DNA from: an uncultured Prevotella sp.
GTDB taxonomy: Bacteria; Bacteroidota; Bacteroidia; Bacteroidales; Bacteroidaceae
Assembly (NCBI GenBank): GCA_938018155.1
Contig: CALIIG010000167.1
Location: 1 to 5,027 of the forward strand
Direction of reading: 5' to 3'
Length of the DNA stretch: 5,027 nt
Position numbers and translations under genes: made by a program. Every line of letters begins with the position of its first letter. Positions within the stretch are counted from its first letter, which is position 1. The notes beneath the pieces are model-generated. The model had not been told where the DNA came from and searched no databases. It saw only the letters and a program-made list of their open reading frames with translations. This document shows, piece by piece, positions 1-5,027 of this stretch.

Positions 1-1
1 T

Positions 2-304
2 GAGGCCTATCGATTCCACATGGGCTATGCCCGGCAACTGAACCGACTACGTATGCAGGCTATTCCTATGCAGGTAAGGACACTATATTTGCCTGATACA
101 ATAACCGACCGACTGGCTAACCTTTGTGCAATAGCTCTTCATGAGAAAAGAGAAAACTGGCAGAAGCATCCCTTTTTTACGGATATTCAAAGAGACATAA
201 AGCTCACAAAATATCAAATGAACATAAGACAACGCTTGTATTTTGAATTGCCTTGCAGATGGTTAAGGCGCGCTTATTCGCATATATCGAACCTTTTGCA
301 TTAA
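2..304 (+). CDS. 3' end of an unidentified protein gene (partial, runs off the left edge)
   Basis: The frame is open from base 2 to a TAA at 302-304. The first ATG at base 20 has six in-frame sense codons before it, so this is more likely the last 100 or so codons of a longer gene than a gene starting at base 20. The visible part is rich in Arg, Leu and Tyr. It ends in a basic, aromatic stretch (RQRLYFELPCRWLRR, then YSHISNLLH) that could form an amphipathic membrane-associated helix, as seen at the ends of some envelope glycosyltransferases. I do not recognise a family, so that comparison is only a guess. No hydrophobic segment long enough to span a membrane is visible. It points the same way as gdhA, but the 196-base gap with its own promoter suggests a separate unit. 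Confidence 0.55.
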   Translation, partial: EAYRFHMGYARQLNRLRMQAIPMQVRTLYLPDTITDRLANLCAIALHEKRENWQKHPFFTDIQRDIKLTKYQMNIRQRLYFELPCRWLRRAYSHISNLLH

Positions 305-386
305 ACAACAAACTGCTTTACACCATAGTTTAACCTTATGACAGAATACAAAATGACACAAAAAGGATAAAAAACACATTGTATTA

Positions 387-418
387 TTTGGTACGTATGG
401 AATAAAAGCCTATATTTG
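387..418 (+). promoter_or_regulatory. Bacteroidota-type promoter for gdhA
   Basis: A -33 element TTTG (387-390) is followed after exactly 20 bases by TATATTTG (411-418). This fits the known Bacteroidota primary sigma pattern TTTG / TAnnTTTG with a spacer of about 19-21. Transcription would start near 424-427, leaving a leader of about 75 bases before the gdhA ATG. Confidence 0.7.
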
Positions 419-437
419 CGCGTATATATATAACAAT

Positions 438-488
438 ATGAAACATGGGCAGACACTAAGATTTGCCCGAAAATCTTTTGACTTATAA
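438..488 (+). CDS. possible 16-residue leader ORF upstream of gdhA
   Basis: An ATG at 438-440 opens a short frame encoding MKHGQTLRFARKSFDL and closes with TAA at 486-488, 12 bases before the gdhA ATG and in the same frame as it. It begins just downstream of the predicted transcription start, so it would lie inside the gdhA mRNA leader. The peptide is basic (K, H, R, R, K) and has only one Gln and no Glu, so it does not look like a classical amino-acid-sensing leader peptide. No Shine-Dalgarno sequence precedes it, but that is usual in this phylum. It may equally be a chance ORF. The case for it is its position and its overlap with the paired hairpins at 447-477. Confidence 0.25.
   Translation: MKHGQTLRFARKSFDL
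447..477 (+). promoter_or_regulatory. two mutually exclusive hairpins in the gdhA leader
   Basis: GGGCA (447-451) can pair with TGCCC (464-468) across a 12-base loop. AAGATTT (458-464) can pair perfectly with AAATCTT (471-477) across a 6-base loop, followed by TT. Base 464 belongs to both stems and each stem uses the other's loop, so only one can form at a time. This arrangement resembles an attenuator or RNA switch. The stems are short (5 and 7 bp), the second is AT-rich, and neither covers the gdhA start codon, so a regulatory role is an inference. Confidence 0.3.
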
Positions 489-500
489 ACAATTACTGCT

Positions 501-1838
501 ATGGAAGTGGAACAAATTTTGAACGGTTTGATGTGGAAACACTCGACCGAACCTGAATTTTTGCAGGCTGTTAAGGAGGTATTGATTTCTATTCAAGATG
601 TGTATAATCAGCATCCTGAATTTGAAAAGGCAAAGATTATTGAAAGACTTACAGAGCCTGAACGTATTATTATGTTCCGCGTTCCGTGGACAGACGATGC
701 CGGTGACGTGCACGTAAACATAGGCTATCGCGTACAATTCAACAGTGCCATTGGCCCATACAAGGGTGGTTTAAGGTTCCACCCGTCAGTAAACCTTAGT
801 ATTATGAAGTTCCTGGGCTTTGAACAGACATTCAAAAATGCTCTTACCACACTACCAATGGGCGGTGCAAAAGGAGGTTCCGACTTCTCAATACGCGGCC
901 GTTCAGACGCTGAGGTGATGCGGTTCTGCCAGTCGTTCATGCAGGAACTATACCATTACATAGGCCCTGATGAGGATGTTCCCGCAGGAGATATTGGCGT
1001 AGGAGGGCGCGAAATAGGTTTCCTCTTCGGCCAATACAAAAAGCTTACCCGGCAGTTCCAGGGAGTTCTTACGGGTAAGGGCATGGAATATGGCGGTTCA
1101 ATACTTCGTCCCGAAGCAACGGGCTTTGGCGCATTGTACTTTGTTAACCAAATGTTGCAGACGCAAGACATAGATATTAAAGGCAAGACTGTGGTTGTTT
1201 CAGGGTTTGGAAACGTGGCATGGGGTGCTGTAAAGAAAGCTACACAGCTTGGTGCCAAGGTGATAACAATAAGCGGTCCTGATGGCTACATCTACGATCC
1301 GGAGGGTATCAGCGGCGAGAAGAACGAATATATGCTCGAACTTCGTGCCAGTGGCGAGGACATCTGCTCACCTTATGCCGACGAGTTCAAGGGCTCGACG
1401 TTTATTCCTGGCCGCAAGCCCTGGGAACAGAAAGCCGATATTTACCTGACCTGTGCAACACAGAACGAACTGAACGGCGACGATGCCGACCTTATTCTGT
1501 CGCACAAACCGCTGTGCGTAGCTGAGGTAAGCAACATGGGTTGCACGGCCGAAGCTGTTGAGAAATTCGTAAAGGCCCGTCAGCTCTTTGCGCCGGGGAA
1601 AGCCGTCAACGCCGGTGGCGTGGCTACATCAGGACTGGAAATGACGCAAAACTCGATGCGACTGCACTGGAGTTCTGACGAGGTTGACGAGAAGCTGCAC
1701 TATATCATGCACTCGATACACGGGCAATGCACGAAGTATGGCACCCAGAAGGACGGATATATTGACTATGTAAAGGGAGCCAACGTTGCCGGATTCATGA
1801 AAGTGGCCAACGCCATGATGGCGCAAGGCATTGTATAA
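501..1838 (+). CDS. gdhA: NADP-type glutamate dehydrogenase
   Basis: This cytoplasmic hexameric enzyme catalyses reductive amination of 2-oxoglutarate with ammonium to give glutamate, using NAD(P)H, and so assimilates ammonia. At 445 residues it matches the roughly 445-450 of bacterial small-subunit GDH. Visible landmarks are GPYKGGLRFHPS (85-96, substrate lysine K88), the catalytic lysine K124 in LPMGGAKGGSDF, the catalytic aspartate D164 in PAGDIGVGGREIG, the Rossmann loop GFGNVA (235-240), CATQNEL (318-324) and NAGGVATSGLEM (370-381). The C-terminal dimer/hinge region GANVAGFMKVANAMMAQG is intact. The start is chosen because MEVEQIL aligns with the family N-terminus. One difference from enteric enzymes is EVSNMG (342-347) where E. 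coli has EGANMP. The single Prevotella ruminicola GdhA is reported to use both NADH and NADPH and to respond to nitrogen source, so dual coenzyme use is possible here. A strong promoter and a structured leader precede the gene. Confidence 0.97.
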   Translation: MEVEQILNGLMWKHSTEPEFLQAVKEVLISIQDVYNQHPEFEKAKIIERLTEPERIIMFRVPWTDDAGDVHVNIGYRVQFNSAIGPYKGGLRFHPSVNLSIMKFLGFEQTFKNALTTLPMGGAKGGSDFSIRGRSDAEVMRFCQSFMQELYHYIGPDEDVPAGDIGVGGREIGFLFGQYKKLTRQFQGVLTGKGMEYGGSILRPEATGFGALYFVNQMLQTQDIDIKGKTVVVSGFGNVAWGAVKKATQLGAKVITISGPDGYIYDPEGISGEKNEYMLELRASGEDICSPYADEFKGSTFIPGRKPWEQKADIYLTCATQNELNGDDADLILSHKPLCVAEVSNMGCTAEAVEKFVKARQLFAPGKAVNAGGVATSGLEMTQNSMRLHWSSDEVDEKLHYIMHSIHGQCTKYGTQKDGYIDYVKGANVAGFMKVANAMMAQGIV

Positions 1839-1853
1839 CATAAAACCGCTACA

Positions 1854-2408
1854 TTGAAACACATCTTAATTATTATCACACTTATCATCGGCTTTATCCC
1901 TGCAGGGGCACAGACTCGCAGGGGTAAAGCCTCTTTTTATTCAAAGCGGGCTACCGGAGCACGTACTGCAAGCGGCGAGCGTCTGCACCACGACAGCCTC
2001 ACTTGCGCCCATCGCACCTACCCTTTCGGCACTATTCTGAAGGTAACAAACCTGCGGAACGGGCTTACCGTCAATGTAAGAGTTACCGACCGCGGACCGT
2101 TTGGCCGGGGCCGTATTATTGACTTGAGCTACGCCGCTGCCAAAGCCCTGGGCATGCTGTCGCAGGGAGTAGCCATGGTTGAGGTGCAAAAGGTGGAACG
2201 TGGCATACCATTCCGCGAGGAAGAACCAGAGACGGGATTGCCCGATTTTGAGTTTGATATCAACCAGATAGGCACCAACATCATCAGTGAATGGCACCAG
2301 ACCGAAATGAAAGAGGCATTGCGTCCTGCCGGAAAGGTGACAAAACGCAATGCCGTCAAGCTGAAGAAGAAGCCTTCTACCGCACGCAAGGAATCCGAAA
2401 CTCGCTGA
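1854..2408 (+). CDS. secreted RlpA-like double-psi beta-barrel protein, possible septal lytic transglycosylase
   Basis: Residues 1-19 form a signal peptide: MKH, a hydrophobic core of Ile/Leu, then AGA before Gln20, a plausible type I cleavage site. No lipobox cysteine is present, unlike E. coli RlpA. Residues about 23-113 form the RlpA/DPBB domain, with GKASFYS, the conserved AHRTYPFGT (H53) and VRVTDRGPFGRGRIIDLS (D79). H53 and D79 match the residues needed for lytic transglycosylase activity in Pseudomonas RlpA, so peptidoglycan cleavage is plausible. There is no SPOR domain. Instead an acidic linker (about 122-137) leads to a Lys/Arg-rich tail (160-184). The TTG start is favoured because it alone includes the whole signal peptide and no in-frame ATG lies near. 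It sits 15 bases after gdhA and is probably co-transcribed. Its last 32 bases overlap the convergent lipoprotein gene. Confidence 0.88.
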   Translation: MKHILIIITLIIGFIPAGAQTRRGKASFYSKRATGARTASGERLHHDSLTCAHRTYPFGTILKVTNLRNGLTVNVRVTDRGPFGRGRIIDLSYAAAKALGMLSQGVAMVEVQKVERGIPFREEEPETGLPDFEFDINQIGTNIISEWHQTEMKEALRPAGKVTKRNAVKLKKKPSTARKESETR

Positions 2409-3297
2409 CCTTTGACATATTAGTGCCTCCCTGTATGGCACTTACGCAAAAACAAGCTGTACCTTTCTTTAATCGATTATCAGCCTTAACGAGTGCTGTA
2501 TAACGTATTCCTTTCCCGGGCATAATACTTTCAACGTGCATATTGGGAGAGATATAGATGTGGCGGTTGCCCGTAGTTTCAACAACTGTAGGCACAACGT
2601 CGGCCAAAGGCTTTGCACCACGGTTTATTACCTCAAAAATTATTTTGCAAAGCTCGCCGCGCTGCAGCTTTCCATCTTGATTCTCATCGACGAAACGGGC
2701 AGTGCGCACCTCTATATCGGCATTATATGTCATGCCTGAAGCTAATTTCTCTACACCCGATTGCATGGGCATTGTAGTAACAGGCTGCTGCGCACTGTAA
2801 TTACCAGTATAATCAATTCCATCAAAATCGTACAAACGATCATCTCCACTATTTGTTGAATTAAATCCGCTGCCATAAACAGAATCGGGTGCTACAACAA
2901 GTGTATCACCACGCGAAGACGATTTTATACCGTTGTTATACATCTGCGAAGATATGCTATCGTTGCCGACTTCGTCCTCACCATAGGTACGAGGTGTACG
3001 TCCAATACATGAGCGTGAGTTCCTACGCTCCATACGTTTCCGACGATATTGTTCGATATCATCAGCACGACGCTGGTCAGCATCTGCTCCCATCTTTGCA
3101 CCAATAATAGCTCCACCTGCCATCCCTACAATGGTTCCCAGGTCGGATCCTCGCGGACCGCCTGTTATTCCACCAATAGCAGAGCCGAGAATTGAGCCGA
3201 GAGAAGCTCCCGCATAGGCACCAGAACCAGCATAACTATCACACCCAGAAAGCATAACCAACGCCGCCATGACCAGCACGATTGACTTTTTCATCAT
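2377..3297 (-). CDS. glycine-zipper lipoprotein with an EF-hand loop and Ig-like C-terminal domain
   Basis: This is a 306-residue envelope lipoprotein of unknown role. MMKKSIVLVMAALVMLSGC is a lipoprotein signal ending in LSGC, so the mature protein would begin at lipidated C19. Met1 or Met2 (3294) could be the start. Residues about 23-70 are a Gly/Ala-rich glycine-zipper region (ASLGSILGSAIGGITGG, then GTIVGMAGGAIIGAKMG), probably a membrane-inserting helical hairpin like that of Omp/Rick_17kDa-type lipoproteins. A charged Arg-rich stretch (76-96) and a Ser/Asn/Asp/Gly linker (about 105-185) follow. At 204-215, DENQDGKLQRGE is a perfect EF-hand calcium loop (ligands D204, N206, D208, E215; G209 and L211 in place). 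It leads into a region (about 216-303) that reads like the Ig-like/CARDB-type fold found after such loops in Bacteroidota proteins. The 3' end overlaps rlpA by 32 bases. A promoter candidate lies at 3318-3325. Confidence 0.85.
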   Translation of the reverse strand: MMKKSIVLVMAALVMLSGCDSYAGSGAYAGASLGSILGSAIGGITGGPRGSDLGTIVGMAGGAIIGAKMGADADQRRADDIEQYRRKRMERRNSRSCIGRTPRTYGEDEVGNDSISSQMYNNGIKSSSRGDTLVVAPDSVYGSGFNSTNSGDDRLYDFDGIDYTGNYSAQQPVTTMPMQSGVEKLASGMTYNADIEVRTARFVDENQDGKLQRGELCKIIFEVINRGAKPLADVVPTVVETTGNRHIYISPNMHVESIMPGKGIRYTALVKADNRLKKGTACFCVSAIQGGTNMSKVSEFRIPCVR

Positions 3298-3317
3298 ACA
3301 TCTATTATTAACTGTGA

Positions 3318-3325
3318 CAAAGTTA
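3318..3325 (-). promoter_or_regulatory. candidate -7 element for the lipoprotein gene
   Basis: On the minus strand these bases read TAACTTTG, an exact match to the Bacteroidota -7 consensus TAnnTTTG. The expected -33 TTTG is only weakly present: TTTC at 3346-3343, with a short 17-base spacer. Transcription would begin near 3311, about 14 bases before the ATG at 3297, an unusually short leader. The position in a 96-base gap, upstream of the gene and away from the preceding operon, supports it. Confidence 0.4.
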
Positions 3326-3365
3326 GTGAAATTCTCAATAGTGAAACTTTACATTCTCCTACTTT

Positions 3366-3387
3366 TATATAGGGATTTCCCTATATA
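3366..3387 (-). terminator. perfect 10-bp inverted repeat, likely terminator of the phosphoesterase operon
   Basis: TATATAGGGA (3366-3375) and TCCCTATATA (3378-3387) are perfect inverted repeats. The RNA would fold as a stem of about 9 bp with an ATTT-type loop. It begins 6 bases past the phosphoesterase stop on the minus strand, the usual place for an intrinsic terminator. The minus strand has no good T-run after the stem (it continues AAAAGT), so an operator or insulating hairpin ahead of the lipoprotein promoter is an alternative. Confidence 0.45.
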
Positions 3388-3393
3388 TGCTAT

Positions 3394-3984
3394 TTAAAGC
3401 AACTGTGAGTTAATGCAGGTAATATCATGCAATAACGGAGCATTACACAATCTGTAATAATCGTCAAGAACAGACCCGTTTGCAAAAATAGTTTTTCCTC
3501 GTTGTTCTACGCCATAAGCTTCATGAGCGTGACCGAAAAGGTGATATTGAGGATTTATCTCCAGCACTCTATTCTTTAGAGCCAAGTTGCCCCAATGTAT
3601 TTTGTTTGATCTGTCTAATATCATGAAAGGGGGCTCGTGTGTAATAAGAACGTCTACATTATGAGGTATAAGACTTACAGGATGATTGTATGCTACACCA
3701 AAGAATTTTACCCCATCAACCTCACAGCCATTATCTTGTAAGAAATGGACATTGTCAGGTAAATCTTCTATTTTTTCTGCATCCCATAGACAAAGATCGT
3801 GATTACCTGTAACAAAAATCTTCTGACTAAAAGGAAGATCTATAAACCAATTCAGAAAATTGAGCACTTCTGCTTCTGTACCCATATTCGTGAAATCACC
3901 ACAATGTACCAGAACATCAGCTATAGGCAAGTCTGACAACTGCTGATGTAGATTGTGAGTGTCTGATATTTGGAGGAGTGTCAT
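3394..3984 (-). CDS. calcineurin-like metallophosphoesterase (MPPED/YfcE-like)
   Basis: This 196-residue cytoplasmic enzyme should hydrolyse phosphomono- or phosphodiester bonds with two metal ions; its substrate is unknown. All signature motifs are visible: D8 and H10 in ISDTHN, D30 in HCGDF, N61 and H62 in GNHD, H116 in THEPP, and H152 and H154 in GHAH. ANGS (168-171) closes the fold as in MPPED-type enzymes. The spacing and the ITHEPP and GHAH context resemble that single-domain family, which includes class III cyclic-nucleotide phosphodiesterases. That does not settle the substrate. There is no signal peptide or membrane segment, and the length is normal for a one-domain member. The start is 9 bases after the stop of the FtsZ-like gene, so the two should be one operon with this gene second. 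The gene is AT-rich (roughly 37-40% GC in sampled lines) compared with gdhA. A hairpin terminator candidate follows its stop. Confidence 0.9.
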   Translation of the reverse strand: MTLLQISDTHNLHQQLSDLPIADVLVHCGDFTNMGTEAEVLNFLNWFIDLPFSQKIFVTGNHDLCLWDAEKIEDLPDNVHFLQDNGCEVDGVKFFGVAYNHPVSLIPHNVDVLITHEPPFMILDRSNKIHWGNLALKNRVLEINPQYHLFGHAHEAYGVEQRGKTIFANGSVLDDYYRLCNAPLLHDITCINSQLL

Positions 3985-3993
3985 TTAATCATA

Positions 3994-4725
3994 TTATAAA
4001 TTTAAATTACTCAGTGTAGGGACAGATCCAAGCCCAACAATATACTCAATATGCGGATTTCCAACATGAGGACTCATTTGCCATATCCCATCAACATCAT
4101 CTGGAAGTTGGTCAAAGAAAAATCTTAATTCATTCAGATTCTCTTTAACACTCTCTATCGTCAAGTCTTGCAGCACTAATCCAAGCATCATTCTTTTGAT
4201 ATTGTTATTAACAGGTATGGAACCAATCACATGTTTGAACGTACTCGCTGTGCCAGCCGTAATAAATGTAGCCTGGCCAGTAAAGTACTTCCACTCCTTG
4301 TAGCCCATACAAATAAGTCCTACAGTTTCTATGAAATGGTTTACAAACAAGAGATAATGCTGAATATTATTTTCTAAAGTGAAATATGAAGAAATAAAGA
4401 TATTATAAAATCCCCACCTCGCTTTAAATTCTTGAGACCGATCGTTGGGATGTAAATCAAAAACAAAGATATTTTTAATAAATACATCTTTATATTGCAT
4501 AATACAATCGTCTATTTCTGACACATAATTATTCGCATTGTCTGTAAAAATAAAAAGAGATAAACATTCCTGCAAGTCTTTAGTATCCAAATCAGATATA
4601 TCCGGATAAGGTTGCTCTATACTATTTAATATCTGTGTTGCTCTTTCTCCGATACAGTGATAAGAAGCCCATACCGTTTTAGCACCTGATTCATTTAAGT
4701 TAACGCTTTGTTTTACTTGATTCAT
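3994..4725 (-). CDS. hypothetical protein, probable degenerate FtsZ/tubulin-like protein
   Basis: This 243-residue protein has no signal peptide or clear membrane span. Its order of segments follows the FtsZ GTPase fold. AKTVWASYHCIGERATQIL (15-33) sits where FtsZ has its first strand and glycine loop. LSLFIFTDNANNY (55-67) sits where FtsZ has MVFIAAGMGGGTGTG. IKNIFVFDLHP (83-93) matches the TVAVVTKPF strand, LFVNHFIETVGLI (126-138) the helix after it, and QATFITAGTAS (151-161) the MGxGxAxG strand. MMLGLVLQDLTIESVKENL (179-197) through HIEYIVGLG (225-233) match the C-terminal subdomain (VLVNITxGxDL to VTVIATG). The GTP-binding glycine loops and the T7 region with its catalytic Asp appear absent, and the length is below the roughly 310-residue core. 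So GTPase activity is unlikely. The match is by eye and could be wrong. The ATG at 4725-4723 follows AAAGGGAT, a rare purine-rich ribosome-binding site for this phylum. First gene of an operon with the phosphoesterase; markedly AT-rich. Confidence 0.75.
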   Translation of the reverse strand: MNQVKQSVNLNESGAKTVWASYHCIGERATQILNSIEQPYPDISDLDTKDLQECLSLFIFTDNANNYVSEIDDCIMQYKDVFIKNIFVFDLHPNDRSQEFKARWGFYNIFISSYFTLENNIQHYLLFVNHFIETVGLICMGYKEWKYFTGQATFITAGTASTFKHVIGSIPVNNNIKRMMLGLVLQDLTIESVKENLNELRFFFDQLPDDVDGIWQMSPHVGNPHIEYIVGLGSVPTLSNLNL

Positions 4726-4908
4726 AGCTTATCCCTTTAATTATTTATTATCCAAGAGGAAAATCCAGAAACTATTAACTTACAACATTATTTCTATATA
4801 TGTGGAGCACCTTTTCAATTTGTGGTCATGAAATAGATATAAATAAAACGACACATTTAAAATAATATTGTAGATGTTAAAAGGAATAGTCATCAACATA
4901 ACAGTCAA
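4726..4908. other. AT-rich intergenic region between two divergent genes
   Basis: These 183 bases separate the FtsZ-like gene (minus) from the transposase start (plus) and must hold both promoters. I see no clean TTTG/TAnnTTTG pair for either gene. Stop codons are frequent in all frames, and no convincing RNA gene or long repeat is visible. If the transposase belongs to an insertion sequence, its left end should lie here, but the terminal repeat cannot be identified without the other end. Confidence 0.5.
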
Positions 4909-5027
4909 ATGTACTTTTGCAGAGATTGCGACAGGCAATTTCAAAATAGCCAGCGTATAGACAATGTGTGTTTATGGAATGACTGTCTGACCCGGAAGCG
5001 AACTATTTCTGAGCTTTCCACTCTTCA
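4909..5027 (+). CDS. N-terminus of a probable zinc-ribbon transposase (partial, runs off the right edge)
   Basis: An open frame from ATG 4909 to the window end gives 39 codons beginning MYFCRDCDRQFQ, followed by LWNDCLTRKRTISELS at residues 22-37. This reads like the start of Bacteroidota insertion-sequence transposases that carry an FxCxxCxRQFQ zinc knuckle, then a helix-turn-helix with Lxxxxxxx(K/R)xTxxELS. These are often annotated as zinc-binding variants of the IS256 group; IS1 InsA has a similar zinc ribbon. Only one CxxC pair (C4, C7) is present. The frame extends upstream to a TAA at 4858-4860 without adding a second pair, so the gene may start here or the N-terminus may be decayed. 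The catalytic domain is outside the window, so family and intactness are unknown. Confidence 0.55.
   Translation, partial: MYFCRDCDRQFQNSQRIDNVCLWNDCLTRKRTISELSTL

Noticed and set aside
301..333. TTAAAC / GTTTAA inverted repeat after the first gene, as a terminator
   Set aside because: The arms are only 6 AT-rich bases with a 21-base loop, include the stop codon, and lack a T-run.
956..1258. 100-codon minus-strand ORF inside gdhA
   Set aside because: It is antisense to highly conserved GDH sequence. Its Pro/Ser-rich composition is what the reverse of Gly-rich codons gives.
1941..2441. 166-codon ORF on the minus strand across rlpA
   Set aside because: It lies opposite a well-supported RlpA domain, has no recognisable motif, and also overlaps the end of the lipoprotein gene in another frame. 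It is a shadow ORF.
3394..4725. Calling the FtsZ-like/phosphoesterase pair an antiphage or toxin-antitoxin system
   Set aside because: Nothing in the sequence shows toxicity, phage sensing or immunity. Adjacency and AT-richness alone do not support the label.
4869..4877. TGTAGATGT as the missing first cysteine pair of the transposase
   Set aside because: It is in a different frame from the transposase, gives CxC rather than CxxC, and is followed at once by a stop codon.
4906..4913. TACATTTG on the minus strand as a promoter for the FtsZ-like operon
   Set aside because: It matches the -7 consensus but has only a weak ATTG at a 22-base spacing as -33, lies within the transposase start, and would leave a leader of about 175 bases. 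A chance match in AT-rich DNA is more likely.

Overview
The window looks like chromosomal DNA from a Bacteroidota member, most plausibly Prevotella or a close relative. Three things point there. The promoter ahead of the glutamate dehydrogenase gene fits the Bacteroidota pattern (TTTG, 20 bases, TAnnTTTG). Most start codons lack a clear Shine-Dalgarno sequence. The proteins read as Bacteroidota types, including a glycine-zipper lipoprotein with an Ig-like C-terminal domain. The genus is an inference.

Left part (1-2408, plus strand): the 3' end of an unrecognised gene runs in from the left edge. A 196-base gap follows, holding a good promoter, a possible 16-codon leader ORF and two mutually exclusive hairpins. 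Next come gdhA (NADP-type glutamate dehydrogenase, ammonia assimilation) and, 15 bases later, a secreted RlpA-like double-psi beta-barrel protein that starts with TTG. These two genes probably share a transcript.

Middle (2377-3393, minus strand): a lipoprotein gene converges on rlpA, and the two coding regions overlap tail to tail by 32 bases. The lipoprotein has a glycine-zipper region, a low-complexity linker, a textbook EF-hand calcium loop and a probable Ig-like domain. Its own promoter and a perfect 10-bp inverted repeat lie upstream.

Right part (3394-5027): this is clearly more AT-rich, roughly 27-42% GC in lines sampled by eye against about 50-55% in gdhA. It holds a two-gene minus-strand operon. 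The first gene encodes a 243-residue protein that reads as a degenerate FtsZ/tubulin-like protein with the GTP-binding loop lost. The second encodes a calcineurin-like metallophosphoesterase with an intact metal site. At the right edge, on the plus strand, is the start of a probable zinc-ribbon transposase. The composition and the neighbouring mobile element suggest this block is accessory DNA.

The most unusual item is the FtsZ-like/phosphoesterase pair. Its function cannot be read from the sequence.
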